DNA from: Spongilla lacustris
Lineage: Eukaryota > Porifera > Demospongiae > Spongillida > Spongillidae
Reading direction: 5' to 3'
DNA length: 64,000 nt
NCBI GenBank assembly: GCA_949361645.1
Contig: OX442434.1
Location: 2,205,840-2,269,839 of the forward strand
Below are positions 1 to 17,730 of this stretch, one piece after another (the first letter of the stretch is position 1; each line of letters starts with the position of its first letter). The notes beneath the pieces were generated by a model. The model did not search any database, was not told the origin of the DNA, and saw nothing but the letters and a program-made list of their open reading frames with translations. The translations under genes were made by a program, and so were the position numbers.

Positions 1-155
1 GAAGCACGAGTTGATGCACACTATTTTTAATGAATCAGAATACTATAGTAGTAAAGCGAACCAGGAAAGTCTAGTCTTGTATGGGGGCCGTAACGACTAA
101 CGAGGAAGGAATTTAATAATATGGCTACGCCTCACTTGCGCTCACTTGGCACTCC

Positions 156-227
156 ATTGGCTGTGGACAGCCAATAGGATCAAGAGAGCTAGGCAATCAT
201 TGACAGTTGGATAGGCCTATATAAAAG
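156..227 (+). promoter_or_regulatory. Probable core promoter of CARD-Kelch gene A (paired CCAAT boxes + TATA box)
   Basis: A 20-bp palindrome at 156-175 carries CCAAT boxes in both orientations (ATTGGCTGT, a GG spacer, then ACAGCCAAT). A TATATAAAAG element follows at 218-227. The proposed ATG at 273 lies 45 bp downstream, so transcription would start near 248-255 and leave a short 5' UTR. The CCAAT-to-TATA spacing of about 45-60 bp is typical of animal promoters. The elements are seen in the sequence; promoter function is inferred. Confidence 0.5.
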
Positions 228-272
228 AACTGATAATTTGTTGTCACGCGAGTCGAAATATTGGAGTAAATC

Positions 273-2994
273 ATGCATCGTACAAAGCAGTAAGTGCTTG
301 TTTTAAAAAGCAAAGGGCTAGGGCTAGCGCTGAGCTCATCGTTATAACGATATATAGGCGACTGAAAGCGATCGAACCATCGCTGTTGGCTCATCTGGAC
401 TTTGACCTCATCGCGCCCTTTCTCGAGGAAAGCAAGGTCCTCACTTCCGACGAGGCTGCCCACGTCCTCCGTAGGGCACGCTCTCTGTCCAAGGAACACG
501 CGGTCCACGAGTTCGTCCGTATACTGGCCAAAAGCCCTTTCCGTTTGCTCCGATGCGCTTTGGAACAGTGTGCCAGCTGCCCCGGCCACAAGGAACTAAT
601 CAAAGAGCTGGACCGCCTTGTGGCCTCGGACTTAGAGAGCGACACACACGAATCGGAATCGAAGGTCGAAGAACAGCAACAAGACAGTGATATGGCTCAG
701 GTATGCATGTTTGTGCGTAAATTGTTGACGTTCGTTTTTCTTATCTCCTTTTTACAATTGCCAGTATTGGTGTTGCGTACGTAGGGGTGTCCCGTTTCCT
801 ACCCCCTGCCAGCTTTTGTTACTGACAAGTACATCTACGTATTCGCATTGTTTACGCTAAGGTAATCTTATCTAGTATATCTGTACGGTTTCGTCATCTT
901 GTCCAAATTAAAGGTGCACGTGGTGGTGTGGCTGTCACACGTGTGTGTGTAACGCGGAAGGGCCAGACGTATTTCACCCCCTTAATAACTGGAGTACTGG
1001 GTTTGCATACATGAAATAGTTACGTGTAACTTTGTGCAGGTCAAGTAACCTCACTCCCTCCCCCCCCCCCCCCCCCCCCACCACCACCAATAACGTGCTT
1101 GGAAGTTGTGGTCTACTAGTGAAATTTTTGTCATGTGATACCCAGCAAGTCATGTAATGCCCAATATGAGTGGGTCTTTGAGGTTAGGTGTGTCATATCG
1201 AGAAATTACCTGGTCATCTTCCGATTTATGTTAAATTGAATTTTAAACACATTTACCATCAGTCTGATTATGGTATCAATCAGCCATCAGCCATTCTTTT
1301 TAACTAAAATCAAAACAAAAATAATAATTTCTACCATTATTCATAAACATGTCATTGCATAATACCGTGCATTCTGCCAGATAAAACAAAACAACCCACC
1401 AAGGCGGAAGGGGAAAATCCCTCCCACTATAAGGGTCAATGATATAAACCATAATAATAATTATAACGAAGAGTACGTCAAGTAACCCCCTCCGCCCCCA
1501 CAAAAAATGGCTCGTGTTTTGAACGAGCGTATTGTCGTAATCTCGAGCGCTGCTGCGCGCCGTTCATCAAAATCTTGTTAGAGCACCATTTCTTTCCAGG
1601 AATGTTGAAACAGGTACGCGCAAGCGTTAACGGTTACGACGATACGCTCGTTTAAACATGTGCCATTTTTTTTGGTGGGGGCAGGGGGGGGGGGGGGGGG
1701 GGCTTACTTGACGTACTCTACGGTAATAGCTATAGCCATCACCATTAGCAATGAGCTAGGGTGGGTGTATGCCCCTCTGGCAGTCGAGACCTATGGGAAC
1801 TTTGGGAAAGGAGGCTAGGGGCACTACTTGTAGCTACCTGCTTGCTATTGGCTCATCAAACAGCCTTGTTAATCTTCAGCAGACTTAACTTCACCTTCTT
1901 GTCCGTTGTGAGAGCAATTATGGCCCATACTCTCGCAGCTCAAACTGTTTTAATATCATATTTATTCACCATTATTGTTTAATAACTTATAACCTGCATG
2001 CAGCTTGATGGATAGGCTAGGCACTGTTGAAATTCTGATATGCTTATACGCATAAAAAAAGATAGTACTTCCCAGTACAGCTAAAAAAGCCTTCGATTAA
2101 CATCAATCTGTTACGGTGGCCCTGGAGGTCGCGTCCACAAACAGTGTTCTTAGTGCACTCAAACAATGTACATTGTGCAAATAGACGATGTGGTCATGTG
2201 CAATGATGCAATATGCAGTGATGCTATGTGCACAGGTACGTCGAGCCATAGATACTTACTTTAATATCTATGGTCGAGCAAAACAGCGTAGTGCAGTAGA
2301 ACAAAGGTTCACCATCTGCATGACGTAATATATGATGGCGACCATACTCCGGGACAGTCCACTTGTTGAATCAGGGTCGGCGTTAACGCTAGGCAGACTA
2401 GGCAAATGCCTAGGGCCGCCGGTCAGAGGGGCCGCCAAACTGCTGCTAGTTAATTATTCATACTAGTATGCTAATTAATACCCATATAAAAATGGACCAC
2501 CTCGCCACCGTATGTACGGTGCGCATTTTATTGACAGCTACAGTTGCTGAGTTGCACCAGCTGCAGAACGGATTGTAGCTTATATATTACGTCATGCAGA
2601 TGGTGAATCTTTGTTCTACTGCACTACGCTGTTTTGCTCAACGTACCTGTGCACATAGCATCACTGCATATTGCATCATTGCACATGACCACATCGTCTA
2701 TTTGCACAACGTACATTGTTTGAGTGCACTAAGAACACTGTTTGTGGAAGTGACCTCCAGGGCCACCGTAATCTGTGCCTGCATGTGTGTGGCTCAGTAA
2801 ATGTAAAGTGCAAAGCACCATCTGGGGCTTCACCAATGGAAGAGCGCTATCCCAATACTTACATGAAGGTTCATAACAGACAGCTCACATCAGAGTGCTG
2901 AGCAGCACATGTGCATCAGGATCTGGATGTCATGGTGACCACATTATGTTTTGAACCTTCTTAAGTGATTATTAAGAGATTTCTGTGCTGGGTC

Positions 2995-3042
<48 letters not shown>

Positions 3043-4626
3043 GTGTGTGTGTGTGTGTGTTGTGTGTGTGTGTGTGTGTGTGTTGTGTGTGTGTGTGTGT
3101 TGTGTGTGTGTTATTAGAAGCTACATGTGCTAACTTCAAAGCAATGCTGAGATTTTTGTTATACAGACTAATAAAAGTAATTGATTACTGCTAGATTACT
3201 GCTAGATTACTGGAATTTTATGTATATTCATTGAGTTGCACAACTCACTTTTCGCCTAATGTATGGTCTCCTTTAGGTCTAGCCCATAATCAATGTGTAT
3301 GCTTAGCTACCTTTCATGCCCTGATTATGTACATTGGTAGGATGGCTACAAAATCTACCAATCACAACAGAATGTCCCCTTCTTTACTACATGGCATGAC
3401 CTTGCTCTGTGCATGCTTTCTATCACACATGCACACCCGCGAAAAACTAAAATGTCAGCTTTGGAGGTGTGGGATCATGTAACACAAACACAGTCCTGGG
3501 GGAGAAGCGAGCAAAACGGAGGTTTGGTAGGCTGTTTACAACAAAAGAGCTGTATGGGGTGGTCCAGGAAACTCGGGGGAACTAGAATTGCAAGTATATA
3601 CAAGTACATGTATACATGTATGTAGCTAGTGCATTTTAGTGAGGTCATGGTACCAAAGGCCTCATCAGAGTGTAGCACTGATAAGGCTAACTGTATAGCT
3701 GGGCTTGATGTTGGAAACTGCCTGGCAAAGCCAGGACCTGTTGTGGAAGTGTAATGTACCTTCTACTGTTGATGCCCAAATTACATGTGATTTGCTATGT
3801 TTGACTGGATATAAAAAGGTCCTTAGCTGTGAAGAGACACGACACGAAAACTTGTTTGAATGCATACCTATAACTAAATGAAGTTACAGCGCTCACAAGT
3901 TGACCCTCCCCCTCCCCTCCACCCCCCCCCCCCCCCCCCCCGAATCAGTGGTAAAAATAATTATGCATGATCTCCTTAGCAACTTAACTGTTTGAATTTC
4001 ACCTAGGAAACGCAAAGCTAAGTCATGCACCCTGGCCTGCATATATGTTGTGAATAGCTTACATGAAAGTGTAAGCACCCAGGCTAATTGCACAGGGCTT
4101 GTAAGTGAGACTAGTCATGCAAAGCTTTACTGTACATAAATAGTAGCACCCTTCTGGTGTACAACAAGTATTGGGAACAGTGTAGTGCTATACTTATGCC
4201 CTTGAAAGAATTATTGTAATACAAGAATTGTGTTAACTGAAATCAGAGCAAGCATAATGAAACAAACCTTACATGTACATCATATTCTGTTGCACATGAT
4301 GACATTTTGTGGCCTGTAAAAAATCAGCCACATGAGAAAGCTAACTAAGTTTCGAAACCCCATGTGAAGTGACTTCAGTCTGTGGACTCAAGTCACAATA
4401 CCACCATATCATTCTAATAACATAAGCTTTGACACTCAGTTTTAGTCAACTTCAATTTGGTCAAATGTTAGGAGTGGTTGTAGTTGGCACCAGCAATATG
4501 AAGCCACAATGAGCATACATGTATATGTCTATGTAAACTGTAAACAAAGGCTATTGACTAGTAAGCTTCCAAAAATGTTCAGAGCACTACTATTGGCTAC
4601 ACACAACATGTATGGAAACACTAAAA

Positions 4627-4670
<44 letters not shown>

Positions 4671-6445
4671 TACTCTATTCTGGCTTCACTAGTTTTTCAC
4701 TGTTGTGTTTGTAACATTCAGGCTCAAGATCACTCAGCCATACACCTTGTGTGTTCTGCCAGCAGTAAATGGCTCCTGAATTGTTGAAATGTTATCCATA
4801 TTATATTACAACTGAGGGGTGGGGGGGGGGGGGGGGGGAGGGGGGGGGGGGGGGGGGCAGAGATTGAACAGGTATGAGTCTACTTATTACCTTATGCCAA
4901 TAAAATAGGTACCCTCTGAACATGTAATTTTAATATTTACTCACTTTCATACTGGATGCCAATTGCTGTCCATGCATTTTCTCTCCATCTGCTGATGCAT
5001 TCAAAATACTATGATGTGCTATCTGCACATATGGGATGGCTGTATTTTGCATTCATGGTTCTCCCTCTCCTCCCTCCCTCCCTCCCTCCCTCCCTCCCTC
5101 CCTCCCTCCCTCCCTCCCTCCCTCCCTCCCTCCCTCCCTCCCTCCCTCCCTCCCTCCCTCCCTCCCTCCCTCCCTCCCTCCCTCCCTCCCTCCCTCCCTC
5201 CCTCCCTCCCTCCCTCCCTCCCTCCCTCCCTCCCTCCCTCCCTCCCTCCCTCCCTCCCTCCCTCCCTCCCTCCCTCCCTCCCTCCCTCCCTCCCTCCCTC
5301 CCTCCCTCCCTCCCTCCCTCCCTCCCTCCCTCCCTCCCTCCCTCCCTCCCTCCCTCCCTCCCTCCCTCCCTCCCTCCCTCCCTCCCTCCCTCCCTCCCTC
5401 CCTCCCTCCCTCCCTCTAGTCTCGTACCCAGACCCAAATGTACGTAACGATGGTGATGATCGCTTACAGTATAACATCACGTACAGAGGGTCTGGGAATG
5501 AAGTCGTGGGAAATGGTTCTTGGAATGTCGTTGGAATGTTGAGAATTGCATAACTTTTATGTCGTCACAAATGTTCCGCTGTGTCACGAAATCAATTATG
5601 GCCTATGAGGGTGGTCGCAAATTGTAAAAATCGAAGACTTAGGCTAAGGGGCTTTAGGGTTAGGGTTTAATACTTGGGCAGTGTGCCAGGTCTAATAGGT
5701 CCCGTCCGACGTCGGTGGTTTTGTGAAAAATCCATGGTTCTTTGGAGACAACTCTGCAGCCTTGGCAGTTGGGGTCGGGGTGGGTACTGTTTCTCGTGCT
5801 AAGCCCTAATCCGCATAGGGGATTCCTCGCTTTTTGTGGCCATCCCGAGGTCAACATCTCAGCTCCGTCACCCGATCGCAAAGTCCAGCCATCTGGAAGG
5901 GCATCTTCCAATAAGAGCGCACCCCGCACATACATTGTGGCTACGGCCAAAGATGGCAAGTATCGTCAGGTGGCCAGCCTAGACCTACCAATCGTAGAGG
6001 TAAGAGCTTGATCCAAGGAGTAAGGAAGCTAGCCTACTACAGTACAGTGGATGAGACAAAGAGACAGCACCGCTAAACCACGTGTGGAAAATTCCTTCTA
6101 GGCTTATGCTGGCTTCGGCAAAGAGTTAAGTAACCTACTGTAGTCTTTCTGACGCAAGAGCCATAACACCATCTAGGTCTAACGCTGACTTGGAAATACC
6201 TTCTGATCACACTTTGGGTGTGGTTTTGCGATTGGTATGCTAGAAATGCAATTAGCAGATGGCATAGTGTTGGAATGTATACGTCACAAATCGCTGCAAT
6301 TTGATTGGTTCCACAAAATTCCGTAACATAGACCCATTTCCCACGACTTCATTCCCAGACTCTCTGTACGTGATGTTATACTGTAAGCGATAATCATTGT
6401 TACGTACATTTGGGTCTGGGTACGAGACTACCCTCCCTCCCTCCC

Positions 6446-6516
<71 letters not shown>

Positions 6517-9223
6517 GGGCATGAAGCCTTGCGTAGTATCCATCTGACACCATTGGCACATACAGCACCTGGACATACACCCCTCATACCCTAGCCTTAT
6601 ATATCTGCTGGGGGCACCCATGGGCACCTTGGTCTCACACTGCTCTCACCCATACTAACTAGGCTACACATAGGACCATGGACACATGACATAGGACCAC
6701 GAACATATGATACACGCATGGAACCACAACCAGCTAGGACACGTGTGTTGGCGTCAAGTAGAAACTCTTATTTACCTAGTACTAGTAAAGCCATTGATAA
6801 AAAGATGTAGCTCACATTTTCTATGACATAAGTTTTGCAGTTCCCATAAGCAAGCCCCAGCATTTACCGTAAAGAGAATGCTGGTCTCATGTGGGGGCGT
6901 GGCACTATTAAACTGTTTGCAGTTTATGCAGAAGCTAACAATGCTATATTCTTTTTGCATTGAAGATAGTTTAGGCAGTGGAGTGGAAGATGGGCACCAT
7001 AACTCGGGAAAGGAGGGAGGAACCAGGCCCCCTGAGTCACTGGGACACCTATGGTTCCCTCTGGCAGATAGTTCAGTCTAAGCCCTTGTCCGAATTTTAC
7101 ACAACCGCTTACATATGTATAACACAATGTAGCTCACCTCTCACGTGATCAATTACAGGAAGTTATTAAACATCATAAGTTGACTAACTTGACTAAATTA
7201 GACAAGGGCGGGCGCCGGAGTCAAACATTCATACATTTACATGACTGCCATTTTAATGGCAATCATTGAATTAAGAATACCAGTGACCTTGATGGCTTTC
7301 CAATAAAGAGGAACCAGAATATTTAATATTAGAAATGCTCTCATACCATGATAAAACACTCCGATGGATAGTGAACCAGGAACCCAGGGAACGAGTGTTT
7401 ATTTCATCACAAACAAGAATTATAATTCTAATCTGGTCATAAAATATTTTGACTCCTGGAACCAAAACTTTCATTACAAACCCCACATTTTTAATGCTAA
7501 ATGTATTTCAGCTAATAGCTGAACAGTTTCCAGGAACTAAGGTCTATTTTATTTAGTTACATAGTAATATTCATGTTTTTCAATTACAAAATCAACGCAA
7601 TTACACTTGAATATTGTTTGTAAACAAAAAATATCCACATGTAGAATGAACTCCAAACAATTTCAGAATATGCAAACGTGTAACTTTTACAACTTTCTCC
7701 ATATCTAAAACTGGCAGTTTCCCCAAAACTGGATTTTAAAATTGTAGTGACTTAATAACATATGCATGTAACCAATAAAATAAAATGAAATTCGGGACTT
7801 ATTGATATGTTGTTTTCTGTGCAATTTAATAATTGCAATAGAAGTTCCAGCAGTAGCTGCATTTCATGTAGCCTGTTTTGGAACCGCTTTTGATAGTGTG
7901 TCTCCATTTGATCACTAGGTGAAAAGTTGAACTTACAATCATAAGTGTATTATTCAAATGCAAATATGTAACGGGCACCATTATGTATGTGGCATCAACA
8001 CCATAGTAAATATGAAGCTCTCTTTGTAGTAGAGGACATTGCTACTACCTCTTATGTCCCCTGCACCATTTAAAACAACATTGAGTAGCAAATCAACTGC
8101 ACTGGAATGTACTTGTTGCGACCTTTTGATAAAGCACATATACAGGTCCACTTTAGTGCATGGGTAAAGATATCCATATGATGTATTATTTCATTTATAG
8201 GTCAGCACCCACAACCTTCATGTAAGTTGGAAGCAGCTCTCGTCCATGCCTGTTGGAATGCAGAACGCTCAGGCCAGGGTGCTTGGAAACAAAATATACA
8301 TTGGAGGTGGGACCACTGGGATGATAGACCTGTCCAGCAAGGTTTATGTCTACGACTATGTCTATGACAAGTGGGAGGTCCTACCAGCGAGTCCTGTGTA
8401 CAACTTTGCTCTGGAGGTGTACGAAAATAACATACTCCTGATTGGAGGGCGTGACACAGACTCCGGTGAGGTTACAGGTGATGTGTTTTGCTGGGACCAG
8501 GCAGATAAGACGTGGAAGGATGCTCTGTTGTGTCCCATGCCAACTGCTCGTCACAGTGCTTCCTGTACAACATGCGGCCAGTACGTTGTGGTCGCAGGAG
8601 GTTTTGCTGTGACCTCTCCCATTTCAACTGTGGAGGTATACTCTGGCACTAGGCAGCAATGGTTGTCTGCTCAGTCCCTTCCCCAGGCCCAATCCCACAT
8701 GAAGCAGGTTGTAGCCAACGGCACCTGGATACTGATGGGTGGGTCTGGGACCAAGGGAGGAACCCATGTGGTGTTCTCCACATCCCTCAAAGACTTAATT
8801 GTGGATTCTGAAGAACGGCTACCATTGTCTGATGTGTCACAAGGCAAGGAAGAGGATTGCATAATTTGGAGAATGTTTCCCCATGTCCCATACCTGCACT
8901 CTTCAATTGTGTGCCTTAATGACTCAGTTGTTGTGTTGGGCAAAGACCAGGCAATCTTTGCACCCATTTTTGCATTCAACTCACACCTCCAGAAATGGGT
9001 ATTTGTGAGAGAGCTGCCCTTCCCATGCCATAGTTCAGCTGTTGTGTCCATCCCTAGTGGAGGTTTTGTAGTGTTTGGAGGCGTGACACAAGAAACGTCG
9101 ACCTCCAATATTGTGCACCTTGTTACACTTCAGAAGCCTCGGTTGAAAAGCATGGCTCCAGAGTTTGACAATGTGCATGCATCCTACTCTGGACATGACA
9201 CTATGTTATATGATTTAAAATGA
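273..9223 (+). CDS. CARD-Kelch protein A (multi-exon)
   Basis: Proposed exons are 273-289, 358-700, 5850-5999 (tentative) and 8201-9223, with phases joining correctly (CA|G, then phase 0). The protein is about 510 residues with the tentative exon and 460 without. Exon 2 encodes a helical CARD-like death-fold domain at about residues 12-95; motifs include DLIAPFLEESKVLTSDEAAHV, HEFVRILAKSP and CPGHKELIKEL. An acidic, Gln-rich linker follows. The last exon is a six-bladed Kelch-type propeller with GG doublets in IYIGGG, ILLIGG, VVVAGG, WILMGG and VVFGG. CARDs mediate homotypic contacts in apoptotic and inflammatory adaptors and Kelch propellers bind partner proteins, so a cytosolic scaffold is a reasonable inference. 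No catalytic motif is seen. The 17-bp first exon is the weakest part: it is supported by ATG, a GTAAGT donor and the parallel structure of gene B. The domain could be another death-fold subfamily. Confidence 0.72.
2111..2771. mobile_element. Foldback (long inverted repeat) element, 661 bp
   Basis: The left arm (2111-2333) and right arm (2583-2771) are near-perfect reverse complements of about 190 bp. They enclose a loop of roughly 250 bp. The ends read TTACGGTGGCCCTGG and its complement, and the flanks show TCTG on both sides, a possible 4-bp target duplication. The left arm is longer by 33 bp because a tiny palindrome with its own duplication sits in it at 2247-2279. No transposase is visible, so this is a non-autonomous element of unknown superfamily. 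Confidence 0.75.
2240..2279. mobile_element. 26-bp palindromic micro-element with 7-bp target duplication (copy 1)
   Basis: The insert at 2247-2272 starts CATAGATA and ends TATCTATG. It is bracketed by GTCGAGC at 2240-2246 and 2273-2279. The opposite arm of the surrounding foldback element, near 2632-2645, carries the same sequence without the insert and with a single GTTGAGC. That gives an internal empty-site control. Two related copies lie near 30.9 and 31.2 kb. Confidence 0.75.
2996..3112. repeat. (GT)n microsatellite with interruptions
   Basis: About 115 bp of TG dinucleotides, broken at intervals by TTG. It lies in the large intron of CARD-Kelch gene A and has no coding meaning. Confidence 0.95.
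4631..4858. repeat. (CA)n tract (4631-4668) followed by an interrupted poly-G tract (4815-4858)
   Basis: A roughly 38-bp CA microsatellite and, after 150 bp of ordinary sequence, a run of about 40 G residues interrupted by single T or A bases. Both are intronic. The G tract could form a quadruplex, or its length may be an assembly artefact. Confidence 0.9.
5068..5416. repeat. (CCCT)n tetranucleotide array, about 87 units
   Basis: An essentially uninterrupted polypyrimidine array of about 348 bp. It reads as Pro/Ser repeats forward and Gly/Arg/Glu repeats in reverse, but it is not a gene. It ends exactly where the terminal inverted repeat of the next element starts, and a further CCCT stretch resumes on that element's far side. 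The element therefore appears to have inserted into one microsatellite. Confidence 0.97.
5417..6430. mobile_element. Terminal-inverted-repeat element (about 1.0 kb) inserted in a CCCT array
   Basis: The left terminus (5417 to about 5520) and right terminus (about 6327-6430) are inverted copies matching over roughly 103 bp, with a handful of mismatches. Both start TAGTCTCGTACCCAGACCC. CCCT repeats flank both sides. A much shorter hairpin at 9804-9872 has nearly the same terminus, so this is a family. No transposase is visible. A tentative exon of CARD-Kelch gene A (5850-5999) lies entirely within it. Confidence 0.72.
5850..5999 (+). other. Tentative 50-codon exon of CARD-Kelch gene A inside the TIR element
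   Basis: An open, phase-0 segment runs from an AG|GTC acceptor to a strong GAG|GTAAGA donor at 6000. It encodes a Ser/Pro-rich linker followed by TYIVATAKDGKYRQVASLDL. The phases fit between the CARD exon (ends 700) and the Kelch exon (starts 8201). Other acceptors in the same frame, near 5760-5770, are possible. No counterpart was found in gene B, so it may be optional or spurious. Confidence 0.42.
6431..6514. repeat. CCCT then CT-rich microsatellite
   Basis: About eight CCCT units followed by CT repeats with occasional interruptions. It abuts the right terminus of the TIR element and is the likely other half of the array at 5068-5416. Confidence 0.93.
6515..8200 (+). other. Intronic sequence without recognised features
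   Basis: This is the intron before the Kelch exon of gene A. It is AT-rich, with no repeat array or coding similarity that I recognise. It ends with a T-rich tract and the TTATAG acceptor at 8195-8200. Confidence 0.5.
8221..8781 (+). repeat. Near-identical Kelch-exon tract shared with 16538-17098
   Basis: These 561 bases match 16538-17098, at a constant offset of 8317, with only about four or five substitutions. Upstream (8201-8220) and downstream (from 8782) the two exons are strongly diverged at DNA and protein level. Both boundaries are abrupt and lie inside coding sequence. Recent gene conversion between the paralogues is the simplest explanation. Confidence 0.85.
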
Positions 9224-9299
9224 TAATTATTTTAATCCAATGCATATTTATTGAATCAGCATTTCTATTACGTACGTATTGTCTCATTCTAGTTTGAAA

Positions 9300-9360
9300 G
9301 CTGTGACCTGTTATGAGGCCTGCTTACTGACCTGTTATGAGGCCTGCTTACTGACATGAT
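9300..9360. repeat. Short tandem duplication downstream of gene A
   Basis: A unit of about 27 bp beginning CCTGTTATGAGGCCTGCTTA is present twice in tandem, about 90 bp after the stop codon of CARD-Kelch gene A. Confidence 0.8.
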
Positions 9361-9459
9361 ACCTTTGCGAGCATTACATTATACATGTATTTATAGTCGC
9401 TTTTCACCACTGCATCTCATTATTATAATCCATAATGGTGGGAACTCAGCATACATGCA

Positions 9460-9735
9460 TTTATGACCCATCATCATCGACGTCATCACTGGATGTGGGT
9501 GGGTCATCATTATCAGTGGGGGTGGGGGGGGGGTCATCATCATCAGTGGGGGTGGGTGGGTCATCATTTTCAGTGGGGGTGGGGGGGGGGTCATTATCCC
9601 CATCGGTGGGGGGTGGGTGGGTCATCAGCCACATCATCACTGGGTGTGGGTGGGTCATCATTATCACTGGGTGTGGGTGGGTCATCATCATCAGTGTGGG
9701 TGGGGGGGGTCATCGTCATCAGCCTGATCAGTGGG
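9460..9735. repeat. G-rich minisatellite (GTGGGTGGGTCATCAT-type units)
   Basis: About ten imperfect units alternate GTGGG/GGTGGGGG with TCATCATTATCA or TCATCATCATCA. It lies between the two CARD-Kelch genes. Open frames across it are repeat artefacts. Confidence 0.9.
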
Positions 9736-9803
9736 CGTGGGTAGCTTATCTGGTGTAGATTGATTATCATCAATCACTAGCTCACGGACTCACTATAGCT
9801 CAC

Positions 9804-9872
9804 AGTCTCGTTCCCAGACCCTATTTATTGAGAAACAAGGTTTCTCAATAAAAAGGGTCTGGGAACGAGACT
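9804..9872. mobile_element. 69-bp hairpin MITE
   Basis: This is almost entirely self-complementary: the arms start AGTCTCGTTCCCAGACCC and continue through TTTATTGAGAAAC. The terminus matches that of the 1-kb element at 5417-6430 apart from one base, so it is probably a deletion derivative of the same family. Confidence 0.8.
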
Positions 9873-10552
9873 AGATAATCAACTATCTAAATAACCGCTC
9901 CTCAAACTTTCCTGGGTTGTGCACAGAATGGTTTTGCTAAAGTGATGAGTCGGACTAATTCATTAGTATGTGACATTTGCATTTGCCAGCTGATAATAGT
10001 GCATCCATTCCTGAGAAGTCTCCGTGATACATGATAGATAGTACTCACAGCCCAAGAGAAGATGGAAGCCAATAAGTGGCTATTTCACAAAGTGGGTTGA
10101 CGCCATGGCAACATCATGGCACACTGCCTTTTTAAGCCGGTTGGTATTTTGCCAAATAAACGTTTCCAAGATTATGGTTTTTATTTTTATTTTTATACGT
10201 TATTCGCGCTCCGAGGGCTCAAGTAAAAATCATGCTATTTTTAGTTTTGTGTTAGTGAACTAATGCAACATAATATAAATATAAGCCCTCACAAGCACCA
10301 ATAATGCGGACTAATTAGAGGATGAATGCAGCCATTGCTATATATAAGTCGCGCGATGAGACCTCTTTTTTTGATCATAGGATCGGAAAGCGGTTTGACC
10401 TCCTGGTAACGTTCAAGTTAAAGAAATTCCGGAAGCTCATTTGGTTTTGGCCCGAGCTCTTTCCGCTACTGAGGGCCGTTTTAAAGAGAATCCGGGCAGT
10501 ATAACGGAGAGCATATTTCATAGAAAAAAGGGGGCGCGGTGACGTTCGTACG

Positions 10553-17621
<7,069 letters not shown>

Positions 17622-17673
17622 TGAATTTTTATTTTTATTTTTATTGCTATAGTTTAAACCATTCAATTGTAGT

Positions 17674-17730
17674 CAGTGGCGGATCCGGGGGGGGGGGGGG
17701 GGGGGGGGGCGTTGAGGGGCCCCCCTTTCA
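17674..17730. mobile_element. Candidate DNA-transposon terminus followed by poly-G
   Basis: CAGTGGCGGATCCGGGG followed by a run of about 20 G and GGGGCCCCCC. A similar word, CAGTGGCGAGGTGG, occurs at 21778, and a reverse-complement form (CAGGGGTGGATCC) at 27584-27596. Such CAG(T/G)GG(C/T)GGATCC termini are common on invertebrate hAT-like elements. No transposase is present, so the call is tentative. Confidence 0.35.

Larger units (their letters stand above)
701..5849 (+). other. Long repeat-filled intron of CARD-Kelch gene A
   Basis: No coding region is recognised in this stretch. It contains C and G homopolymer tracts near 1060, 1682, 3924 and 4815, a foldback element at 2111-2771, GT and CA microsatellites, and the long (CCCT)n array. 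The donor at 701 is GTATGC, directly after an in-frame CAG. The acceptor at 5850 is tentative; if that exon is not real, the intron runs to 8200. Confidence 0.5.

Noticed and set aside
5009..5553. Long Pro/Ser, Gly/Arg/Glu open frames across the CCCT array
   Set aside because: Pure tetranucleotide repeat is open in several frames on both strands; there is no gene.
5742..6011. Independent 89-residue gene
   Set aside because: The frame ends right after a strong splice donor and its 3' part fits as an exon of CARD-Kelch gene A; the 5' part looks like intron or element sequence.
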